From Gnomoniopsis sp. IMI 355080 (taxonomy: Eukaryota; Ascomycota; Sordariomycetes; Diaporthales; Gnomoniaceae): DNA of 53,335 nucleotides. Of this stretch, positions 33,563 to 43,851 are shown in pieces. The stretch covers positions 1 to 53,335 of the forward strand of contig JAPEVC010000234.1 in the NCBI GenBank assembly GCA_027946555.1, written 5' to 3'. The position numbers and the translations under genes are program-made. Each line of letters begins with the position of its first letter. The stretch's first letter is position 1. The notes under the pieces were generated by a model that had not been told where the DNA came from, ran no database searches, and was given only the letters and a program-made list of their open reading frames with translations.

Positions 33563-34953
33563 TCACTTCAAAAACTCGGCCACTTCTTTCTCACACCACT
33601 CAAAGACTTCCTTTGCCCTTCCTGAGCCACCCTCACTTACATCCCGTAGTGCCGCGACAAGGTCGCCACGTTGTCCCGGATGCCACCGGCCGTCGCACAT
33701 TGCATATCGGCCGGCGGCAGCGTCCTCAAGGGTGACCTCGTCGGAGAGACCCATCCATAGCCACGTATCCGCTCCGTGAGGCGAAGGGTTACGAAGTGCG
33801 GGACGCACGAGGGCATACAGCAGGGTTGGAACCTGCATCGTTCGTTGTTAGTTGTAAATGTTTCTTTTTGTGTCAAATCCACAACTCGCAAGGTATGGCT
33901 TGTGTGTAAGACATGAATCAAAGTACTGATCGCTTCAGCCCCGAGACGAGGGGCCGGATTTTGGGGAGAAGTCTGACAGCAAAGATGGACGTAAAACGTA
34001 CGTGAGCCCATAAGTTGGTAGCATAATTCCCCGGATTTCCGGCCAGGTGTATAACCCCGCCGCCCTCTCTAGGTTCACGGCGCGAGAACTCTGTGGCGAG
34101 GAAATAGCACGCTGCTTTGGTGGAAGCATACAGCTCGTTCTGGTTCATTTTGAATTCCTTGGGTGCCGCCGCGGGGTCATTCAAAAACTCCTTGCGCACG
34201 CCATCCTTAGGGCTCGACGTCTCCACCATCAACGACCCGGGCCAAGTGACCCGTACAGCCCCGGGGTCTGCGATCTTGGACGTCCTCTGCAGGATTGGGG
34301 CGAGGAGTTGCGTCAGAAGAAATGCTACCAAAGAGCGTATTATATCAGCGAAGTTTCGGGGTTTTCTAGAAGGAGGGAGCCATGTATAAATTAGAGGTTG
34401 CCTTACGACCGAGTACGTTCGTTGTGAAGTGATACTCGTGGCCCTGAGGTCCGGGAGGGGCATTTTTCCGGGCCCCTGCGGCGGCATTGTTGAAGCTAGT
34501 TACATCGTCAGCATACCGCCTACTAGAATGAATCATCTGCCGTAAAGACAGAAGGGAAAAAATTGAGCAAATTGGTGGGACTTGCAGCACATCAAGTCGT
34601 CCATTCGGGCCCTCGCGCGCGAGGAATTCCCGGGCGGCTGTCCTAACGCTAGCAAAGTCCATCAAGTCCATCTGAACAAACTCTAAACTTCCCCGCTGCT
34701 TCTTTCCAGCGTCTTCTTCCTGGTAGTGTGCCCTGATCTTGGCCATGGCCGTCTCTGTGCGGTCCTTGGAGCGCGTCAGGATATAGACTTTACCGCCAGC
34801 ACCGTACAACTGGCGCGAAAGCTCATAGCCAAGACCGTTGGAGCCACCTGTCACGATGAAGACCTTGCCAGTTTGCGATGGCAAGTTCGCTTCGGTGAGG
34901 GGGCCCTTTGGCGGGAAATATTGCGTCCATATTGTGGAAAAAGGCACAGACAT
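33563..34953 (-). CDS. Short-chain dehydrogenase/reductase (retinol-dehydrogenase/WWOX-like)
   Basis: NAD(P)-dependent oxidoreductase of the SDR family (PF00106). Four exons: 34953-34586, 34495-34407, 34324-34002 and 33832-33563; the protein is 349 aa. The Rossmann fold starts GKVFIVTGGSNGLG (T35 to G42), with R-S-K-D in the cofactor-selecting strand suggesting NADP. The structural motif NNA lies at residues 125-127. The candidate catalytic Ser is in TWPGSL (S183), and the active-site YASTK gives Y218 and K222. The C-terminus forms a substrate cap. Intron 1 (34585-34496, 90 nt) appears to be GC-AG: donor GCAAGT is the only site that restores LDVLFNNA. The other introns (82 and 169 nt) are GT-AG. 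The frame is open upstream of the chosen ATG without an earlier one. Substrate is unknown. Confidence 0.9.
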
Positions 34954-36754
34954 GCTGTTCTGGAAGTACGAGAGGTTGACGGACACCTATGGAGCAAGCT
35001 GATGCCACAGGACATTAAGTGACCAGAAGTACTTCTTTAATTTACCGCATTCAAAGGTATGTATCTCACCCGCCGCCAGCCACATGGATCAGATGAGAAA
35101 AAGGAATCGGAAGCGTCGTCGTCTTCCTGTTGGGAGCAGGGAAACAATCAGACGTTGACAGAAGCGCCTCGCGGCTCTATACTGGGTCAAACGATGTAAC
35201 ATGGGGTCTTTAAGCAATTTTAGCGCCAACGGATCTTACACGCATCTCATGGGACGATGGACAAGGCTACTCTACGGCACAGCTGGCCAAGCAACTCCAA
35301 CCCACCTTGCTACTCTGGTTGTCATCGTAGCAGGTGGTACTTGCGAGATGGCCCCAGCTGATGTCTAACTTTTCCTCCTCATATTTGCAACACATTCCGC
35401 GTAGTTAATAGATTTCAATATCTATCTTTTTCAGAGCAAATGCTCTGGGGAGCTGAATGTGCTGCAGAACCTTTGAATCTTATTAGTTGGACTGCGCCTC
35501 TTACCTACATACTGTGTGATCACGATAGGCGGGCCCCTATCCAATAACAACCTTATCTATGGAGGGGGGGTCGAGCCAAACCCACGGGGCCCAACACTAT
35601 AGACCAGGGCGTTGGATTCCACACAAGACTGCACCGTAAAACGGAGGCGCCAGAGTGCTCTCGCTACTAAAAGTGAGGATACGTTCGAACATGAGGGGAC
35701 TACAGAGACGGTCATCCCTTCTGTGAACATAGAAGGCCAACAAGACATTTGACTATGGGTATAAGGTACCCGAGGATTATGTATGTATGTATGTGTGTAT
35801 TTGGAGCTCACGGATGATTTCTGCACACACAACAGATACACACGAAAAACGTCTCACACGCATTAGAATTCGTCATCTATCATAATGTATCAAACATCTT
35901 CCCCATCTCCCCCTATCATCATGCAGGAAACAGGAGCAGAGCAAAAGACTCGAAGTCACGTCCAAAAAGCCTGCCTTGCCTGTGCTTCAAGGCGCACCAT
36001 TGCAAGAAATTGTGGGGACCTCTCTGTCTTTTGCTGCTCGTGCTCAATTTCTCCAGCTCATTTCCCAATCGGGCAAGCTTTACCCCAGATAGGATGACAT
36101 CATCCGCTTCCCCACTCCCACGCGCCTGATTGGCCAGCGACATGACCCCAACGCGAGAAAACGCGGGTAACGCGTCCGACCAAGGGAGACGCCCAACGTC
36201 GCAATGAGGGGCATTGGCCGCTATCCGCTGCACGGCAATCATGCTTCGCGTCCAACTCGTGTCTTTCTGTTCTCGCCAGTCTGCTGGTCATGGTCGTACA
36301 ATTTTTGCTCCCTTCTTTCCTAATCATTCTTCTCTGAAAATACAAAATGGGGCAGGTGACAGGGGTTTGTTTGGCTGCTAAACTCCGAAGTGCGCCGATG
36401 GTCCAACTTGGGGGGTTGCAGGGGATGTGGGAGTAAAAGATGCAGAGCGATCGTTGTTGCGTCTCGTGTGTCGTGCCACGTCATTGGCAAAACGATGCAA
36501 AAAGGGGGTTTGGACAATCATTCGGAAAAGGCAGTGTCGTTAAGGAAACCATGGGGCTTCATATATGTCCAATGCGATGTGTTGGGTGTGTTTTTGGTGT
36601 ATGGGTGGGCTCGTTGGTGGCCAGGTATCATGTACATAGGAAAGGACGGTTGGCCGACTCGAATGGTCCGGTCCGGCTAGACGACGATCAGGTCGTCGTC
36701 TTGGGTAGGTTGTATATGTGCATAGGACTTGGTCCCTGCCGCCGTACTGTATCA
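34954..36754. other. Intergenic 1.8 kb
   Basis: It holds the SDR promoter and the 3' flank of the Whi5/Nrm1-type gene. A (GTAT)n-like microsatellite lies at about 35779-35800. No protein-like frame is found; short ORFs at 35885-36097 and 36345-36100 lack any motif. Confidence 0.45.
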
Positions 36755-37986
36755 TCATGCAAGGTGTCTCCTCGCGATGCTCCGTGGCGTCTTGCCCATC
36801 GGAGTCTTCCACTGCTTTTGGGCCGGGCTGGGCGTCATGTTTAGATAATCGGCAAAATTAAAAGCTTGGCCCGGTGTGTGCGGGAACATTGGATTGTCCA
36901 GATTCGGTGTCGCCATGGCCTGGGGTGTGAAGCCGAGGTGCTTTGGTGGTGGTGTAGATGGTGGCTCCATCTGGCCTCTTGGCGGCAAGGCAGCGGGGGT
37001 GGGCGACGACTTCATGTAGAGCAGCAGCTGGGCACCCTCGTCTCTTGCCTCCAAGTTTCCGCCATTTTTCTCCAGGTCGTGGGTATTGTTCCGTGTCAGC
37101 CGACGATTTCCCATAGGAGGGGTGCTGGGCGGCGAGGACCGTGTGGCGGCATTGACAGCAAACGAGTGGGTCGGGAGGAGGTCATCCTCGTCATCGTCGG
37201 GGGCGGCAAAGTTCGGGGTGCTGAGGGTTCTGTCGAGGCGGTTGGAGGACGGAAAGAAGGAGACATCGGGCCCGGTGGAGGTCTTGAAGTACGGCTGCCG
37301 GCGAGGCTTGATGGGGGAGGATTGTGTCAGCTGGCTATGACGGCTGTCGGCCCAGGACACATGGCCCGGAAAGGACTTGTGGGCGGTGGGAGACATTCGA
37401 TATCGTTTTGCCGGACTTGACAGGTTGAGGTCGTTATCAAAGGAGGCTAGGTAGGTGCGTTTGCGGTGGCCAGTGCTCCCGTTGCTGGAGCCGATGGCAT
37501 CGGAGAACAAGGGTGCCTTCAAGGGCGAGCTCATCAGGGCTCTTGTAGGATATGGGAGGTCGGAGGCACTGGAGGAGGAGTCGGATAAGATCTCGCCTTC
37601 GGCCAGGCGTTTGCGTCGGAGGGCGGCCTTGTGCTGTCGGAGCTCTTCTTCGTACTTGGGCTCGATCACGTCGAGGGACAGGTTTTCCCAGCCCCGTTTG
37701 GCCTTGAACTGTGCCAAGGCGAGATGGCTCTGAAGGCGGCGGGCCATCTGTAAGAAGGGTGAAATGGGACCCATCGTCAGCGATGACAAGGCTCAACGGG
37801 CATACAGCAAAGCAGCACTTGGCTGTCGATGGGAGTTTTGGAAGTGGAGATTAGAAAAATGGGAAGGATATGGAAACATACCTTGCCGACCTCCGCCCGC
37901 TTGAGGACCTTATCTGCCACAGCATCAGGCTGTTTCTTGGAGGAAGGAGAAGCCATGCTCTTGGACCTGTGCCTGGAGATGGACAT
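36755..37986 (-). CDS. Whi5/Nrm1-family transcriptional repressor
   Basis: Likely cell-cycle repressor that binds SBF/MBF-type G1/S transcription complexes. Exons are 37986-37882 and 37747-36755; the intron is 134 nt (GTATGT...TTACAG) and the protein is 365 aa. The join gives KRAEVGK-MARRLQSHLALAQ, which continues AQFKAKRGWENLSLDVIEPK. This is the GTB motif that defines the Whi5/Nrm1 family (PF08528). The rest is disordered and rich in SP/TP sites (SSPPSTPPMGN, PPSTPPPKH, MTPSPAQ, GKTPRS), as expected for a CDK-phosphorylated repressor. A basic patch, HRKRTYLASF...SPAKRYR, could be a nuclear signal. A second in-frame ATG at 37956 (MASPSSKK) is an equally plausible start. Whether it acts like Whi5 (G1 entry) or Nrm1 (G1 exit) cannot be read from sequence. 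Confidence 0.85.
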
Positions 37987-40900
37987 TTGGCAGGTACAGG
38001 TGCAGGTGTTGCAGATGCGGATTGCAAATGCAGAAGGAACGTTGGATGGAGTGGATATTCTGAACAGGATTCAAAGTGGTCCCCAGGTTCTGGCCAGGCG
38101 AGGGCACTTTGACCAGGGCGGGTTTAGGGCAGAAATTGGAGTGGGCGGGTTGTGAGTGTCAATGCTGCGAGGGAGGAGGAGGAGGAGGGCGAGAGACAGA
38201 TCGATTTCGGAATCGGGGTAACAGAAACTTGTCTGGGGGTTCTTCCGGTGGTCGATTGGTCGCCTCTTTTTTTCGTGTTCGTGCCGATGATACTCTGTGC
38301 CCGGATCGAGTCTTGGCCGGTGGTCTGCTAACAGCACATTCGTTTCAATGTTTGTTCGTTTGCCCGGAAGAATGGAGTTTGAACAGAGACGAATGTTTCT
38401 TTTCTGCTCGGGTGGTGGTGCAGGTTCAGAAGATGAGGCCGAGGAAATGAAGTGAAAAAATAAAAAACCGTTTTGTCGAATTCATGGTCCCGTCCCGTCA
38501 GAGTCAAGAGGAGACAGAGCGAGAGGTGGGTTACGGTCACGGCACGCACTTTCGAATTCAAACATGCCATCCATTCCTGTCGGGAACCTTGTCTCACCAA
38601 GCACAAAAGGGCCGCCAGTCACGAGCTAACGCCAATTAGTACTAACCAGTGCGCCTGACTGATAGTGATTGCATAGACTGTCAATTTCCAGCTGTACCAG
38701 AAATTGAGTACTTGCGTAGGTAGATATTTCACAAACTTGAACTGTAGGCTAGACCAGCGGATAGAAAAGCCTCGGTGTGCAAACTTTCACCCGAAGGCGT
38801 AACCGGGCAGTGAGTGGTCACGATTGCTGCAATGCCTATCAACCGAGACGAACAAGATAAGATGCATTGTTTACTATGGTACACTAATAGCACATAAAAA
38901 AAAAGATAACTGGTTTAGGCATACTGCTCATCAGCCCATAGATCACCGAAAGCCTGCGAACGCTTGTCATGCTGCTGTCACAAGGCGGCCAAAGCTCAAG
39001 CTCCTCTATAAAAATAAACTCTCGCTTGGCTCCACGCCACAAACCAACCACCTCCATCCGATATGCATCTCACATTTTGGACACCCATTTATTGATGAGA
39101 GCAACAAATGGACAATGTGCGCATATCGGGTGTATACCTACATGATAATCTATTCTCTTGTTCGCGTCAAGGAACCACTGCATGGCCAAACATCCTCCTG
39201 CTCATCATCAATCCCGTCTTCATTCACTTGATCACGCAAAGCAGTCCGACGGTCCGGGTGGCAGCTGCTACTGTGGTAGCACTCGCCAATTCCAAAACCC
39301 TGTAAGCGCTCAATGCCTTGCCTGTAAGAGAAAGCGGGAAAATAAAAAAGGGACATATCAATCATCTAGAAGCACCAATCCCATCCCTTCCTCGGCATAA
39401 TTCCACTCCCAGCTGATCGGACATGTCAGCTTAGTACGCTGGGGAGAACCTGGTATTATGTACTTTATAATCCAACCATTCCAACAAATCGTCGATTTAG
39501 TTGGAAAGTACCTAAGCAAGAGCTTCGGAATGCCACGCTCAATTTAAACCCCTGTCAGCGGCATGCAAGGACATTCAGGCTGGGGTCCCCAGCTTGCCAT
39601 CCCTCCCTCCAACCATGCCTTGGTTCGATTCTGTTTCCACATTCACCTCGAGAAGTGGGTGTGGATTTGGCAATAGCGCGCGCACAATACCTTCTCTCTT
39701 TAGCTTGTCCAAATGTCAAAGCACCTGGTGGAGGTGGGGAACTTGAGACAGGTGCGTGTGCAGTATCAAGGTGTGAGAGGTTGGAACACGACCTCTTTAT
39801 CGCTGCCTCGGTTTCCCCCATTCCCCACCTTTGCTACCGTAGCATGTTCCCCTTCGTCGGAGAAGACGCGTCTTTGCTCGTGCAACGTCGCGTATCATGC
39901 CACGTTTGCCAAGAAGCCGTGCTCTGCACGTGGTTTCAAGTTCAACATCCAAGCAGCTTGTCTGCTCTTGTATATATACGTTGTCACGAGTGAAATGTAC
40001 TATACTTGCTGTGTTCCAGTGCAGCCCCTCAGCCTCTCTCCACTGCAGCTGGCGGCCCTCGAGGCTTGGTCTTCTGGGTGTGGCTTCCTAACGTCCAGAC
40101 GTGACAGCGTCGCTATTGGGCCTTCAGTCAAGGCTACACTCGTGACTGGTCTACGAGTGCAAACCGACGCTCAGCCACAGTTCCGCACGACGGGATTGAC
40201 TTCGTCAAGTCTTGAGGTTCGATGGCAGCCAGCCTACACTTATGTACTGTGCATGGCAGTCGAGGGAAATCGTCCTTTCACGATCTGGAGGCGGACCAGC
40301 GTGGTGTAAGGAAGCCTGGCCCCGAATCAGGGAGATACCGGTTATATTATTTGGTGATTCTGATCTTTCGCCGGTGTTGACCGGGCATGCCTCTGCCGCT
40401 CAATGCTCTCAAATTCTTCGCCATGTCTGGCATCCGGTAAATCCCTACCTACTTATTGTGTCCCATCAAATGTAACACGTCTTAATGCCACAGCCTTGTT
40501 GAGACTGCGGCCTGTAAGGTGAAGGCTTTCTGCTCGCGAGCGTCGCCCTGCGCGGACAAGATCGCCGACTAGGCTTATTCACCGCAACTCATCGCGAACG
40601 TGGCCTCCGCCCGCGTTACCTTTCTCCTGCTCTCTGGGTTTTCTATGACTCTTGGGGAGCCTTGCCGTAGCGTTGGCTTGAGGGTGAAGAGTGGGCTGAG
40701 CGCGCTTTGCGCAATGCAATAGCTCCTGCAGTGGTCTAGCGCTTTAATGGTTACCTACCTAGGTACGTATCTCTCATCCTCGCGCAGTCCGGCACTTTGC
40801 CGGGGCGCGACCTCAAAAAAGCATGTGCACATACCTAGGGAGACACTGCCACAGCCACTTGTGCAATTTTGATTATGGCGTACTCTGGTTTTGACTCTCT

Positions 40901-41622
40901 TGCTTGTTCGCTGATACGAAATCTACGAAGGTTGACTGGCTGTGAGTCCATGTTGGTTCACTGTCTTCTGGACCGCACATGTATACCTACCTGTCAGGCA
41001 GCCTGGGGTTCGTCCACCTTGACAGTGTTCCCTCATGCATGGAGGCTTATATGTCGAGTCGCCGACTGTTTTCCCCAGTGTGGCAGCGATCGCAGCGTGG
41101 GCGGTTCAGTCGGGCTTTCCATGGCAGCTCTAGGGCATGCTGACAACGTCTGCAGCACCCACACGTCTCTTCGCGGCTGAAATCTCATCTCAAACCCCTG
41201 TCTTAAAGCGCCTAATTCGACCGCACCTGCAGACACTCGATTCGAGATTCTCACTTCCCCTCAGCTTTGAAAGGCTGTCGAATTCTGACTGACGTTGACT
41301 ATCTGCTCGGTTTGATAAATTTAACTGCAAGTCGCGCAGGTTTGGGCAATATAACGATTGATCTATTACCTTGGCACCTACATAGATAATTCTGTGACCA
41401 GAACCAGAGACAGACCCGACTCCACAAAACCTGGTGTAGGCAGATGAGGCGCTTCAATGTTGTGTGACCCATACATGTATAAATGCTGCATTAGCACAGC
41501 CCCTGCTTAAGAGAAGAGGTTCGGGGGGGGGGGGCTTTTTACTGGGCTTGAGGCCAGGAGGCCTGCACAAGTACCCTCGACCGCGCCAACGGTGTTGGAC
41601 AGCCGAGCCTGACTTCAGTCAA
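37987..41622. other. Gene-poor 3.6-kb interval
   Basis: The left end is the promoter and long 5' flank of the Whi5/Nrm1-type gene, with purine-rich GGAGGA tracts near 38170-38195. A 198-codon plus frame at 39713-40309 starts with ATG but has no domain and reads as chance. CCTAGG palindromic tracts occur at 40751-40768 and 40832-40843. A G12 run lies at 41523-41534, just before the membrane-protein gene. The open frame of that gene extends up to 41464 through the G run. An upstream exon may be hidden here. Confidence 0.4.
41523..41534. repeat. Poly(G) run, 12 nt
   Basis: Uninterrupted G12 about 90 bp before the first ATG of the membrane-protein gene. It sits within the upstream extension of its open frame. 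A length change here would alter that upstream frame. Confidence 0.95.
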
Positions 41623-43851
41623 ATGACGAGAGTGCTGCGCAAAATCAAATGGATGGTTATCAACATTCTCTTCCCCGAATTTATGTTGTCGAAGGGCATC
41701 TGTGACCTTCGTCTGGCTCTTGAGCAACTGCGCGAGTTTGATGAGTACCTGCAAGGGACACTTACGTGGACCACCTCCTGGATCGCTTGGAATAGAACTA
41801 AGCATATTCAGAAATGGCAGTGGGTGGTAAAATATCCTCAGCACTCCAAACTACTTTACTGGCTGCTAGGTCTCAAACAGCCAAATTTTCCTGATCCCAA
41901 GATCCAAGAGGACATCGAAAGGAACCCCTCCAGCCCGTCCAGCCCAAGCCCTTGCGGTAGCCTAAGACCACCACATTCAGACTCTATGGCATTACAAGAT
42001 CTCGCAGCTTCTGAGCGTAATATGGAGGCAGCGGAGCCTCATATTGCCCACCCAGATTCTCAGGAAGCCGACGAGGGGGCCGCGTCGATGCTATCCCAAA
42101 GCCATGTGCCAAGCAAGGCCGAACATCTGTCAATATCTGAACATGACAGTCAGGCACCCCAGAAGGACGATCAATATGCAACCGAGACCAACATCCCCTC
42201 CAGTTCTTATGGGCAACCCGAGGGAATAGGAATTGCTCAAGACTGTATAAAGGCGGCCCCTGAACCAGCGAAAGCCTCAGGAATGGATGTCACTGGAGAC
42301 AGCAACGTCACTGCGAGACGGAGCCAAGAGTCAAAAAGTCAAGTTATGGGCAGCGTGAAATATACTGAAGAGCCGCAACAATGGACTGCCGTGCATTCTT
42401 ACTACGCCCAGATGGGAGGGCTTCTGTACTGGATCTTGGACTTTGACACGAAGAAATCGGGCAACTGTGCCTTGACCGCATCGAAACTAACCTCGCGATA
42501 CATTTGGGCGAGGACTGAGGTTGATTTTCATCCCCTCAAAGGTGTACACCTCAGTGAACAAGACATCAACGACAAAAGCAAGGCAGACTGGCTCTTGAAA
42601 GGAATTGCCATCTTACAGATCATCTGGCTCATCCTCAATATCACTGTTCGTGGCATTACTGGACTGCCCATCACCCAATTGGAGATCGCCACCATCGCCT
42701 TTGCTGTTATAGCCATATTTACATATCTAGCTAATTGGTGGAAACCCAAAGACGTCTCACAGCCGACTACTTTGCAGACCAGGTCACTTGGATGGTCTGA
42801 AGCATCGGACCAATCGCAGCAGTTATCACTCCGCATGTGGTCACCGTCCAAGGCCGCGGAACGATCGAAGCATATTCACAATGTTACGCGTGTGCCCAAC
42901 GACTCAGTTTGGATGGAAGGAGATACGCCTTTGATATTCATCCTGATGGCTGTCTCCTCCTTGGCATTTGGTGGTCTTCACTGCCTCGCCTGGAACTTCG
43001 AATTTCCAACTCGGGCCGAGCTTATCTGCTGGAGGGCCGCGAGTCTAACATCGGCTATTCTGCCCGTGATAGTGGTTGGGTCCAGTCTTGCCCTAAATTA
43101 CATGTTGACCTTTCTGGACCGGCACCCTGTCTCATCACCTGCATTCGTCGCGATTCTGGAGCCGTTGTTCAGGCTGCCTGAGGAATGGTGGCATCCAAAA
43201 TATATTGTATGGAGCCCCGATGCCCAGAGGGCTCTGCTTTCAATGCCTTCAGGTTCAAGAAAATGGGACCAGGAGCCATCAGCGTATGACGTCGAGACTA
43301 CAAAACAAGCAGCGAGTTTGCAGTTTCCGGACGGTTTCAAGGAGCCAAGTCTCATGAGGATGATGCGGCTGATGGACTTTCACCGCATTCTTGGTGGAGT
43401 GTTGCGAGGGGCCAACCGGCAGTTGTTCACTGGTCCGCATCCTGATATGCTTCCTGTTGCGCTTTCGTTGAAGTTTTATGCAGAAAACGTGGCGGGACCC
43501 AATTTTTATCCGCTCAAAGACGATCCTCGGGATGAATGTCATGGTTGGTTTGTTTTTTACGATAGGTTCATCATGAAAAAGTACGCCATACCAGCGACAG
43601 ACTTGCGCCATGACACCATAATCGGTCTCCTGATATCGGCAGGCAACGAGGCCCGCAAGTATTTGAGCAGAAGGGAAAGGCTCCATGAAAGAATCACTCT
43701 CCTGTCGACGATCCTGGCCATCGTTGGCGGCATAACCTATGCGCTCGCACGTGTTGCAATCATCATCCTCGTCTTCACTTGTCTGAGAGCCACGCCCGAG
43801 GGCGTTTACCAGAATACGCCGTGGACTCGATTCCTCCCGAACATTTCGTGA
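41623..43851 (+). CDS. Large fungal multi-pass membrane protein, N-terminus uncertain
   Basis: 742 aa from the first in-frame ATG; no introns are needed. It resembles a widespread fungal family of unknown function. I recall these blocks: RKIKWMVINILFPEFMLSKG near the start, WTAVHSYYAQMGGLLYWI before the membrane region, NDKSKADWLLKGIAILQIIW and GLPITQLEIATIAFAV. The C-terminus is YALARVAIIILVFTCL followed by WTRFLPNIS. About five or six hydrophobic segments are visible. Between them is a hydrophilic Ser/Pro/Glu-rich insert at about residues 100-240. Family members usually have an extra N-terminal portion with a membrane segment. Here the frame is open for 159 nt upstream (to 41464) without ATG and crosses the G12 run. 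So either a 5' exon is missing from this model or the gene is truncated at its start. Confidence 0.72.
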   Translation: MTRVLRKIKWMVINILFPEFMLSKGICDLRLALEQLREFDEYLQGTLTWTTSWIAWNRTKHIQKWQWVVKYPQHSKLLYWLLGLKQPNFPDPKIQEDIERNPSSPSSPSPCGSLRPPHSDSMALQDLAASERNMEAAEPHIAHPDSQEADEGAASMLSQSHVPSKAEHLSISEHDSQAPQKDDQYATETNIPSSSYGQPEGIGIAQDCIKAAPEPAKASGMDVTGDSNVTARRSQESKSQVMGSVKYTEEPQQWTAVHSYYAQMGGLLYWILDFDTKKSGNCALTASKLTSRYIWARTEVDFHPLKGVHLSEQDINDKSKADWLLKGIAILQIIWLILNITVRGITGLPITQLEIATIAFAVIAIFTYLANWWKPKDVSQPTTLQTRSLGWSEASDQSQQLSLRMWSPSKAAERSKHIHNVTRVPNDSVWMEGDTPLIFILMAVSSLAFGGLHCLAWNFEFPTRAELICWRAASLTSAILPVIVVGSSLALNYMLTFLDRHPVSSPAFVAILEPLFRLPEEWWHPKYIVWSPDAQRALLSMPSGSRKWDQEPSAYDVETTKQAASLQFPDGFKEPSLMRMMRLMDFHRILGGVLRGANRQLFTGPHPDMLPVALSLKFYAENVAGPNFYPLKDDPRDECHGWFVFYDRFIMKKYAIPATDLRHDTIIGLLISAGNEARKYLSRRERLHERITLLSTILAIVGGITYALARVAIIILVFTCLRATPEGVYQNTPWTRFLPNIS

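Noticed and set aside
39713..40309. 198-codon ATG-led plus-strand frame
   Set aside because: Ser/Cys-rich chance-like composition, no motif, no introns, and no related frame nearby.
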